Assembly (NCBI GenBank): GCA_027063325.1
Contig: JAMOSA010000238.1
Location: forward strand, 1-7,682
From: Campylobacteraceae bacterium
GTDB lineage: Bacteria; Campylobacterota; Campylobacteria; Campylobacterales; Sulfurovaceae
Direction: 5' to 3'
Length of the DNA: 7,682 bases
Shown here one piece after another: positions 1 through 5,114 of this stretch. Positions within the stretch are counted from its first letter, which is position 1. The number at the start of each line of letters is the position of its first letter. Position numbers and translations under genes: made by a program. Under the pieces are notes generated by a model that was not told where the DNA came from, did no database searches, and worked only from the letters and a program-made list of their open reading frames with translations.

Positions 1-113
1 GAGCAGGTGATGTAGATGAGATGACATTTGTATCTACTGGAGGTGGTGCAAGTTTGAAGCTGATAGAGGGTGAAGATTTGCCAGGAATTATGGCACTACA
101 GACAAAGGAGTAG
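1..113 (+). CDS. pgk: Phosphoglycerate kinase, C-terminal end (partial)
   Basis: The reading frame enters from outside the window (first full codon at 3) and stops with TAG at 111-113, leaving 36 codons. The visible residues include FVSTGGGASLKLIEGEDLPG, the conserved C-terminal segment of phosphoglycerate kinase: the GGGAS nucleotide/phosphate-binding turn followed by the L-E-G-x-x-LPG helix. The enzyme is cytosolic and interconverts 1,3-bisphosphoglycerate and 3-phosphoglycerate with ADP/ATP. The next gene, tpiA, begins 1 nt after this stop, so the two are almost certainly cotranscribed, and the tpiA ribosome binding site lies inside the last pgk codons. Identity is secure from this short motif-rich tail, although most of the gene is not visible. 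Confidence 0.95.
   Translation, partial: AGDVDEMTFVSTGGGASLKLIEGEDLPGIMALQTKE
104..110 (+). promoter_or_regulatory. Ribosome binding site deciding the tpiA start
   Basis: AAAGGAG lies 4 nt before ATG at 115. It supports ATG 115 over the in-frame GTG at 70, which would add 15 residues that overlap pgk and have no place in the TIM fold. Confidence 0.75.
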
Positions 114-114
114 T

Positions 115-810
115 ATGATATTTGCAGCCAATTTCAAAACCAACCACACAAGAATTTCAACGATGCAGTATATAATGCAACTACAAGAGATGTTGGATAC
201 AAATCCTGTAAATCATCAAGTAATGATATTTCCGCCTATGAGTGCACTGTTGCCATCTACTGAAGCTGTTAAAGTAGGTACTCAAAATGCATGGCATACA
301 CAAAATGGAGCATATACAGGGGAGATAGGGTTAGAGCAACTTGCAGAGTTTGATATAGATACTATTTTGATAGGTCATAGTGAAAGACGAAATATCATAG
401 GAGAATCCCAAGAACTTTTGGCTCAAAAGTTTGATTATTTTGCCAAAAACAATTTTTTGATTATATACTGTATAGGTGAACCAATAGAGGTTAGAGAATC
501 AGGAGAGGAGGCAGTAGCAGAGTATTTGTGGGACCAATTTGATGGAATTGATATAAATTACAATAGACTTATTGTAGCTTATGAGCCTATATGGGCAATT
601 GGTACTGGTAGATCTGCAACTGTAGATGAGATAAACTCTACACACAATGAACTTAGAAAAAGAGTAAAAGCACCTTTGCTTTATGGTGGTAGTGTAAATC
701 AAAACAATATAGTTGATATATGTAAAGTTTCAAATGTAGATGGAGTATTGGTAGGTTCAGCTTCACTTGATGCAAAAAACTTTTATGAGATGATGAGGTT
801 GGTAAATTAG
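115..810 (+). CDS. tpiA: Triosephosphate isomerase
   Basis: The product is 231 aa and catalyses interconversion of dihydroxyacetone phosphate and glyceraldehyde 3-phosphate in the cytosol. All catalytic landmarks of the TIM barrel are visible: Asn6 and Lys8 in AANFKTN, His88 in GHSERR, the general base Glu157 in AYEPIWAIGTG with the mobile loop 6 at about 158-168, and the phosphate-binding segments YGGSVN (190-195) and DGVLVGSASL (209-218). It is shorter than the roughly 250 aa of E. coli TIM, as I recall for Campylobacterota homologues. The ATG at 115 is chosen because AAAGGAG precedes it and the protein then begins at beta-strand 1. It sits 1 nt downstream of pgk, and its stop TAG shares a base with the GTG start of the following permease gene, so the three probably form one transcript. 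No key residue is missing. Confidence 0.97.
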   Translation: MIFAANFKTNHTRISTMQYIMQLQEMLDTNPVNHQVMIFPPMSALLPSTEAVKVGTQNAWHTQNGAYTGEIGLEQLAEFDIDTILIGHSERRNIIGESQELLAQKFDYFAKNNFLIIYCIGEPIEVRESGEEAVAEYLWDQFDGIDINYNRLIVAYEPIWAIGTGRSATVDEINSTHNELRKRVKAPLLYGGSVNQNNIVDICKVSNVDGVLVGSASLDAKNFYEMMRLVN

Positions 811-1787
811 TGACTAGAGGCTCTGTAATTTATTTAATAATCTCTAAAGTGTTTTATATGGTAGTGATGCTTTTGCTTATATCTTTAATTACTTTTGGAG
901 CTATACATTTGGCTCCAAACAGTTTTTTTGCAGCTGGAGGACTCAATCCCAATATGACTCCTGAGGCTATTGCACACTTAAAGCATGTATATGGATTGGA
1001 TAAATCACTGCCAAATCAGTATATATCATGGCTCAACTCAATGTTGCATTTGGATTTTGGTATATCATTTGCAAGTGGTAATAGTGTGATGGATGAGATA
1101 AAGAGTCGTATTGGTATAACATTAGGTATCAATATTGTATCTATGATTGCTATTTTTTATCTAGCTTTGCATTTTGGTATAAAAAGTGCTATCAAAGGTT
1201 CCAAAACAGATGCTATTATTAAGCAGACTGCACTACTTAGTTATGCTACACCATCATTTTATTTAGCTTTGCTTCTTATATATATATTTGGTTTGACCCT
1301 TGGTATTTTTCCTATCGCTGGTATTGAGAGTCTTGAGCCAAAAGAGGGTATATACAAGTGGTTTGATATAGTATGGCACCTGTTTTTACCTGTGAGTGTT
1401 ATTATATTTACCGGATTTGGTTCACTGCTTTTGTATATTCGTTCACTCACACTTGATATTCTAAAGAGTGATTATATATTTTTTGCACAAGCTAGAGGAT
1501 TGAGTCAGAATCAAATTATAAAATACTATATATATCCAAATCTTTTACCTTTTATTGTAACAATATTGGGATTATCTCTACCAGGATTATTAGGTGGTAG
1601 TGTTATATTAGAGCAAATATTCTCAATTGATGGTATGGGTTTACTATTTTTCCAGAGTGCTATGAGTAGAGATTATCCAGTAATTATGGGTATATTGGTA
1701 ATTGGAGCATTTTTGACTCTTGTTGGAAATATGATAGCAGATTTGATACTCCTAAGAATTGACCCACACAGAAAAAGAGCAGGGTAG
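810..1787 (+). CDS. DppB/OppB-type ABC transporter permease
   Basis: The product is a 325-aa integral inner-membrane protein of the binding-protein-dependent transport family (dipeptide, oligopeptide, nickel). Hydrophobic segments lie at about 15-35, 102-124, 141-167, 189-210, 245-266 and 292-315, the usual six. Family marks are the periplasmic loop after helix 1 (YGLDKSLPNQYISWL at 61-75, then LDFGIS at 81-86), the cytoplasmic EAA-type loop that docks the ATPase (DYIFFAQARGLSQNQI 221-236, then NLLP 244-247), GGSVILEQIF plus GMG at 262-277, and RDYPVIMG at 287-294. The GTG start at 810 overlaps the tpiA stop (TAGTG), with only a weak GAGG at 795-798. The next in-frame ATG, codon 17, would remove the front of helix 1. 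Normally such a permease works with a second permease, two ATPases and a binding protein, but none is encoded nearby and the next gene is convergent. The substrate cannot be read from the sequence. Confidence 0.9.
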   Translation: MTRGSVIYLIISKVFYMVVMLLLISLITFGAIHLAPNSFFAAGGLNPNMTPEAIAHLKHVYGLDKSLPNQYISWLNSMLHLDFGISFASGNSVMDEIKSRIGITLGINIVSMIAIFYLALHFGIKSAIKGSKTDAIIKQTALLSYATPSFYLALLLIYIFGLTLGIFPIAGIESLEPKEGIYKWFDIVWHLFLPVSVIIFTGFGSLLLYIRSLTLDILKSDYIFFAQARGLSQNQIIKYYIYPNLLPFIVTILGLSLPGLLGGSVILEQIFSIDGMGLLFFQSAMSRDYPVIMGILVIGAFLTLVGNMIADLILLRIDPHRKRAG

Positions 1788-1877
1788 AGTTTTGTTACCA
1801 TAGATAGTAATCCAACTTTATATAAAGCTTTTAATAATTGAATAATAATATCTGGGTAATATAAATTAATCAATTAT
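1788..1877. other. Convergent intergenic gap
   Basis: This 90-bp AT-rich stretch separates the plus-strand permease from the convergent minus-strand AhpD-like gene. It contains a perfect 12-bp palindrome, CTTTATATAAAG at 1816-1827, and the distal arm of the hairpin described at 1852-1889. I see no coding sequence and no strong terminator directed at the plus-strand unit. Confidence 0.7.
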
Positions 1878-1889
1878 TTACTTACCCAG
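1852..1889 (-). terminator. Hairpin, probable terminator of the minus-strand unit
   Basis: CTGGGTAA at 1852-1859 is the exact reverse complement of TTACCCAG at 1882-1889. A second inner stem of five pairs (TAAAT 1862-1866 with ATTTA 1876-1880) leaves a 9-nt loop. Read on the minus strand, the stem is followed by a T-rich run (complement of 1841-1851, ATATTATTATT), as in an intrinsic terminator. On the plus strand no T-run follows. One arm lies inside the last codons and the stop of the AhpD-like gene. The stem is only half G+C and the tail is interrupted, so termination strength is uncertain. Confidence 0.55.
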
Positions 1890-2408
1890 TCCAAATACAT
1901 TTGAGAGTGTATTTATATAGTTAAAGTATCCAGTAATTGCTATAGCTTCCAAAATTTCTAATTCACTATATCCACTCTCTTTGACTCTATTTATATCATC
2001 TTGAGTAGTTTTGTAATTATCTTTTGAAGCAGCTTTTAGGCATAGTTTTAGTAGCTCTTTTTCACTTTTGCTACAATCTATATTATCAATACCTCCTAAA
2101 ACCTCTTCTATTTGCTTTTGGTTCATTCCAAGCATCTTGGCAATATTTTTATGGACATCAACACACATCTTACAGTTATTTTCAAGTGAAACAAGCAGTG
2201 CAATTCTCTCTTTGGTTGAGTATGGCAAGAGAGTCTCTTTTAGCAGATAGTTTTGTACCATATTGTCTGTAGCAAAATATATCTTCTCATCAAGAGCTAA
2301 TAGTTCAAATATTTCACCAAGTTGTCCGCTCTTTTCCAATATAGGTTTTGCTTTTTCTTGGATAGATGGGGTCATATCTTCATATTTACACAAACTTATA
2401 TATGCCAT
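1878..2408 (-). CDS. AhpD / carboxymuconolactone decarboxylase-family protein (peroxidase-related)
   Basis: The product is 176 aa, soluble and mainly helical. The diagnostic motif is ENNCKMCVDVH at 76-86: Glu76, the redox pair Cys79-x-x-Cys82, and His86, the arrangement of the AhpD active site. The rest of the CMD helical repeat follows (KNIAKMLGMNQKQIEEVLGG, 87-106). The C-terminal segment GYFNYINTLSNVFGLG (160-175) is typical of the 'uncharacterised peroxidase-related' branch. By analogy with AhpD it may be a thiol-dependent alkylhydroperoxide reductase, but the true substrate and any peroxiredoxin partner are unknown, and no ahpC is in view. The ATG at 2406-2408 has AAGGA 5 nt upstream (complement of 2414-2418). 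The gene lies 50 bp downstream of the HTH-like gene on the same strand and may be read from that operon, from its own promoter in the gap, or from both. Confidence 0.85.
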   Translation of the reverse strand: MAYISLCKYEDMTPSIQEKAKPILEKSGQLGEIFELLALDEKIYFATDNMVQNYLLKETLLPYSTKERIALLVSLENNCKMCVDVHKNIAKMLGMNQKQIEEVLGGIDNIDCSKSEKELLKLCLKAASKDNYKTTQDDINRVKESGYSELEILEAIAITGYFNYINTLSNVFGLGK

Positions 2409-2420
2409 ACTTTTCCTTAT

Positions 2421-2435
2421 ATTATAACTTATAAT
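2421..2435. repeat. Palindrome ATTATAA-C-TTATAAT in the AhpD-like promoter
   Basis: Seven-base arms around a single central C form a perfect hyphenated palindrome between the two TATAAT hexamers upstream of the AhpD-like gene. It sits where a repressor could block transcription start. The halves are those of the Fur/PerR-type box (TTATAAT) but in everted order. Being almost entirely A/T it could be accidental. Confidence 0.35.
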
Positions 2436-2439
2436 TATA
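2434..2439 (-). promoter_or_regulatory. Possible -10 element of the AhpD-like gene
   Basis: On the minus strand this reads TATAAT. A start about 7 nt downstream (near 2427) would give a leader of about 20 nt with the AAGGA ribosome site. A second TATAAT at 2421-2426 is too close to the ribosome site to be useful. No -35 is evident, which is normal for Campylobacterota sigma-70 promoters, but such hexamers also arise by chance in a sequence this AT-rich. Confidence 0.4.
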
Positions 2440-2458
2440 TTTTAACTTTTTAAGCTTA

Positions 2459-2722
2459 TTATTTGTTATATATAGCCTGTTTCAAACTATCATAATTGAG
2501 TTTTTTTACTATCTTTTGAGATAACTCTTCATACTTTTGTGGCGTTATATTTAGGCTGTATTGAATTTGGGTAGCTTCTATACCTTTAACCCATCCAAAG
2601 AGTATTTTATACTCCTTTTTGGTGAGTTTTGCTTTGAGTAGCACCTTTAATCTATCCTCTGGCAACAGTGGATACTCTATCTTTCTAATAAGTTCTTTGA
2701 GTTTTGCTTCCAAAGTTGCCAT
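2459..2722 (-). CDS. Small HTH-like protein of unknown function
   Basis: The product is 87 aa, lysine-rich, with no signal peptide, no membrane segment and no cysteine, so it is probably cytosolic. I do not recognise the family. Residues 33-76 (beginning LTKKEYKIL, with GIEATQIQYSLNIT in the middle and YEELSQKIVKKL at the end) have the spacing of a LuxR/sigma-region-4-type helix-turn-helix: L-T-x-x-E, a short helix, a G, then I-x-x-x-L-x-I-T-x-x-x-Y and a closing K-I-x-x-K-L. That similarity is by eye only. The N-terminal 30 residues form a charged helix followed by PLLPEDR. The ATG shares its A with the TAA stop of the upstream phosphomannomutase gene (TAATG), which implies translational coupling and probable coexpression. 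It is a real gene on this evidence, with function open. Confidence 0.75.
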   Translation of the reverse strand: MATLEAKLKELIRKIEYPLLPEDRLKVLLKAKLTKKEYKILFGWVKGIEATQIQYSLNITPQKYEELSQKIVKKLNYDSLKQAIYNK

Positions 2723-4092
2723 TAAATACTCTCTTTTGCTATATCAATTAGATTATTTAACTGCTCTTGATACAAATTGGCTAACTCTTTTGTTGTTGCT
2801 TCAAATCTAGTAACAAGAACAGGAGTTGTATTACTAGCTCTTACTAGCCCCCAACCATCTTCAAATACTACTCTAACTCCATCTATATCGATAATATCTA
2901 TAATTTTTGGAAAATTTGAGGGAGGATTTTGAAGTAACTCTTTGAGTTTATCTATAATTTTAAACTTTTCATCTTCTGTTGTTTTTATCTTTATCTCTTC
3001 TGTTGCATACAGTTGTGGCAAAGAGTCTAACTCTGTATCCAAATCTATACCTCTATTTATTAGCTCAAGTATTCTAAAGGTAGCATACAAAGCATCATCA
3101 AAACCAAAATATCTGTCATTAAAAAATATATGACCACTCACTTCACAGGCTAAATCTGCATCTAACTCTTTGATTTTTACCTTTAGATTTGAGTGTCCGG
3201 TTTTGTACATTACACCTTTTGCACCACGCTCTTTTAGTTTGTCATACATAATCTGGGAGCATTTAACCTCTCCAATTACAGTAGGTTTATTCATAAGCAG
3301 ACTAAACAGTAGTGCCATTTGATCACCTTTGATATTGTATTTGTGAGTTAGTACTGCTATTCTGTCTGCATCTCCATCATAGGCAAAACCTATATCAGCA
3401 CCCTTTTTAAGCTCTTTTTTAATATCATTCAAATTCTCTTCAACTGATGGATCTGGATGGTGATTTGGAAAGTTGCCATCTGGCTTTATATATATACCTT
3501 TTGCATCTATATTTAATTTCTCAAATATTTTTGGCAGTATCACTCCAGCTACTCCATTACCGCAATCATATACTATCTTTTTATCAAGTGATTTTAAATC
3601 TTTGAATTGATTGACAATATACTCAATATATGGATTTATGACATCTATTTGATATACTCTTTTTGTAAAGTTTGTCGGTAACTCCATACTCTCAACTTCT
3701 TCTCCAAGAGAGTATATATCATCTCCAAAAAATGGTTTTTTGTCTATTGTGATTTTGAATCCGTTATACTCTTTTGGATTGTGTGAACCTGTAATCATAA
3801 CTGAAGCTGAAGGTGAGATACTCTTTGATTCTATATCAAATGTCAGGTAGTTTGAAAAGTAATTTAATGGAGTAGGAACCATACCCATATTTAGTACCAC
3901 TTTTCCACCCATATTAAATCCGTTTGCTAAATACTCAAAGAGTCTTGGTGAGTGGATTCTGGCATCATATCCTACTGCTACAAAATCCCCTTTGACTCTT
4001 TTTGAGAGTGCATAACCTATCTTTGTAACACTCTCTTCATTCAACTCTGTATCTACAATTCCTCTAATGTCATACTCTCTAAAAATACTCAT
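2722..4092 (-). CDS. manB: Phosphomannomutase/phosphoglucomutase (alpha-D-phosphohexomutase)
   Basis: The product is 456 aa, a cytosolic four-domain mutase that moves phosphate between C6 and C1 of mannose or glucose via a phosphoserine. Visible landmarks, counted from the chosen start, are the opening FREYDIRG (4-11), the active-site serine loop TGSHNP (101-106, Ser103), the Mg-binding loop DGDADR (239-244), the sugar-specificity loop CEVSGH (316-321) and the phosphate-binding loop RASNTTP (418-424). Order, spacing and length match AlgC/ManB-type enzymes rather than GlmM. Its products feed GDP-mannose or UDP/dTDP-glucose for LPS, capsule or protein glycans. The start is ATG 4090-4092: it has GGGGA 5 nt upstream and gives the standard MSIFREYDIRG, whereas ATG 4102-4104 adds four residues and lacks a ribosome site. 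The small HTH-like gene is coupled directly downstream. Whether mannose or glucose is the main substrate cannot be told, and algC is an equally valid label. Confidence 0.93.
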   Translation of the reverse strand: MSIFREYDIRGIVDTELNEESVTKIGYALSKRVKGDFVAVGYDARIHSPRLFEYLANGFNMGGKVVLNMGMVPTPLNYFSNYLTFDIESKSISPSASVMITGSHNPKEYNGFKITIDKKPFFGDDIYSLGEEVESMELPTNFTKRVYQIDVINPYIEYIVNQFKDLKSLDKKIVYDCGNGVAGVILPKIFEKLNIDAKGIYIKPDGNFPNHHPDPSVEENLNDIKKELKKGADIGFAYDGDADRIAVLTHKYNIKGDQMALLFSLLMNKPTVIGEVKCSQIMYDKLKERGAKGVMYKTGHSNLKVKIKELDADLACEVSGHIFFNDRYFGFDDALYATFRILELINRGIDLDTELDSLPQLYATEEIKIKTTEDEKFKIIDKLKELLQNPPSNFPKIIDIIDIDGVRVVFEDGWGLVRASNTTPVLVTRFEATTKELANLYQEQLNNLIDIAKESI

Positions 4093-4097
4093 ACATA

Positions 4098-4102
4098 TCC
4101 CC
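4098..4102 (-). promoter_or_regulatory. Ribosome binding site deciding the mutase start
   Basis: On the minus strand GGGGA lies 5 nt before ATG 4090-4092. It overlaps the alternative ATG at 4102-4104, so it can serve only the downstream start. Confidence 0.55.
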
Positions 4103-4122
4103 ATTTTGTATTTAAACTCATT

Positions 4123-4128
4123 ATTATA
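4123..4128 (-). promoter_or_regulatory. Probable -10 element of the mutase operon
   Basis: The minus strand reads TATAAT here, and a start near 4116 would leave a leader of about 24 nt before ATG 4092, enough for the GGGGA site. No -35 hexamer is apparent. It is one half of a divergent promoter pair with the TATAAT at 4197-4202. Confidence 0.55.
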
Positions 4129-4153
4129 CTATTATTTGACTGTATCAGGTTTT

Positions 4154-4181
4154 GTCTATTAAATATTAAGTAATATTAGAC
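4154..4181. repeat. Imperfect dyad in the divergent promoter region
   Basis: Outer arms GTCTA (4154-4158) and TAGAC (4177-4181) and inner arms ATATTA (4163-4168) and TAATAT (4171-4176) are exact reverse complements, with a 2-nt AG centre and a 4-nt asymmetry on the left. The dyad covers the place where a -35 for the plus-strand promoter would sit, about 16 bp upstream of its -10. The position suits an operator. The 2-nt centre makes an RNA hairpin role less likely. Confidence 0.4.
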
Positions 4182-4193
4182 TAAAGGTAGTTC

Positions 4194-4202
4194 TGTTATA
4201 AT
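4194..4202 (+). promoter_or_regulatory. Extended -10 promoter of the SPOR-trpE unit
   Basis: TGT followed by TATAAT (4197-4202) is a full extended -10 element. Transcription would start near 4209, giving a leader of about 60 nt before the ATG at 4269. No recognisable -35 exists, and the region where it would lie is occupied by the dyad at 4154-4181. Confidence 0.65.
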
Positions 4203-4257
4203 TGCCAAAGGTGTGATATTAAAAGATTGTATCGCATAAGAGAATACCACTTTTTAT

Positions 4258-4261
4258 GGAG
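4258..4261 (+). promoter_or_regulatory. Ribosome binding site deciding the SPOR-gene start
   Basis: GGAG lies 7 nt before ATG 4269 and supports it over the in-frame TTG at 4227, which would add 14 unrelated residues before the cytoplasmic tail. Confidence 0.6.
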
Positions 4262-4268
4262 TCAAAAG

Positions 4269-5114
4269 ATGAATGACCACAATTTGGATGACCTTATTAT
4301 AGAAAGTCCCAGGATCAGAGGTGGACAGAATAAATCTAAAAAAGTACTTGTACTTATAGCTTTGGTAATAATTATTCTTGTAGTTGGTGTTGTATTGACT
4401 CAATCAATATTCAGTAACTCAAAAGAATCTCAATCGACTACGGTACAAAAGAGCCAAAAGAGTCAAAAAGAGAATAAGCAAGATGAGTTAACTCCTATCG
4501 ATACAAAAGAGACATCTTCTATAAAGAGCAAAGATAGAGATAAAATAGATGATGAAGATGTACCAGATGAATTAAAGCCTATGATGGATAGTGAACTTGC
4601 CTCTTTTGATGATGTAAAACCTGTTGAGATGGATAACAAAGATGATACATTTGGTGATAAAAATGATGGTGGTGATGATAATTTTAAAATGCCAGATGAT
4701 TTGGAAAAGGATTTGGACTCTATGTCAGCAGATGTAACTCCAGTTACCCCACAGGTTACAAAGAGTAAACCAAAAGAGGAGCAAAAAACTACATATAACA
4801 AACCAAAGCCAAAATCAAAATCTACATATGCCAAACCAAAGTCAAAAGTACAGACTACTACAAAGGCACCAAAAAATACATCTGTAGTAAGAAGTGGTAA
4901 ATACTATATTCAGGTAGGTTCATTTAGACGCCCACCACTTGATAGCTATCTTAAAAATATTACAGCACATGGATATAAATATGTTACAGTAAAGAGTGGA
5001 AGTCTTATTAAAGTAAGAGTCGGACCATACAATTCAAGAACTGAAGCATCTACACACTTACCAAAAATCAAAGAGGCAATATCATCAAGTGCCTTTGTTA
5101 TAAGGTCTAAATAA
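4269..5114 (+). CDS. Membrane-anchored SPOR-domain protein
   Basis: The product is 281 aa. A 25-residue cytoplasmic tail is followed by one transmembrane helix (about 26-44, VLVLIALVIIILVVGVVLT), so the rest is periplasmic. Residues 50-205 are a low-complexity linker: Lys/Gln/Ser-rich at first, strongly acidic at about 90-150 (many Asp), then a basic Lys/Pro stretch with an imperfect tandem repeat at 175-193 (TYNKPKPKSK, then TYAKPKSK). Residues 210-281 form the SPOR domain, seen from GKYYIQVGSFRR, GYKYVTVKSG, KVRVGPYNSRTEA and the closing FVIRSK. SPOR domains bind glycan strands stripped of stem peptides at the division septum, so a role in cell division or septal peptidoglycan is likely. 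Layout resembles FtsN or DedD, but no diagnostic FtsN segment is seen, so no symbol is given. The stop overlaps the trpE start (TAATG). Confidence 0.9.
   Translation: MNDHNLDDLIIESPRIRGGQNKSKKVLVLIALVIIILVVGVVLTQSIFSNSKESQSTTVQKSQKSQKENKQDELTPIDTKETSSIKSKDRDKIDDEDVPDELKPMMDSELASFDDVKPVEMDNKDDTFGDKNDGGDDNFKMPDDLEKDLDSMSADVTPVTPQVTKSKPKEEQKTTYNKPKPKSKSTYAKPKSKVQTTTKAPKNTSVVRSGKYYIQVGSFRRPPLDSYLKNITAHGYKYVTVKSGSLIKVRVGPYNSRTEASTHLPKIKEAISSSAFVIRSK

Noticed and set aside
70..114. GTG-initiated N-terminal extension of tpiA
   Set aside because: It overlaps pgk codons, has no ribosome site of its own and adds residues absent from the TIM fold. ATG 115 has AAAGGAG at proper spacing.
1816..1827. Perfect 12-bp palindrome CTTTATATAAAG in the convergent gap
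   Set aside because: It is short, A/T-only in its core and lies between gene ends where no operator is expected; chance is the simpler explanation.
2024..2272. 82-aa plus-strand open frame opposite the AhpD-like gene
   Set aside because: The opposite strand carries the clear CxxC/His active site of the AhpD family, and this frame has no family features.
4090..4104. Upstream ATG at 4102-4104 as the mutase start
   Set aside because: No ribosome site precedes it, the GGGGA site overlaps it, and the downstream ATG gives the usual MSIFREYDIRG opening.
4463..4834. 123-aa serine-rich open frame on the minus strand
   Set aside because: It is the complement of the Asp/Lys-rich SPOR linker, whose biased codons leave the other strand open. 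It has no ribosome site and no recognisable motif.
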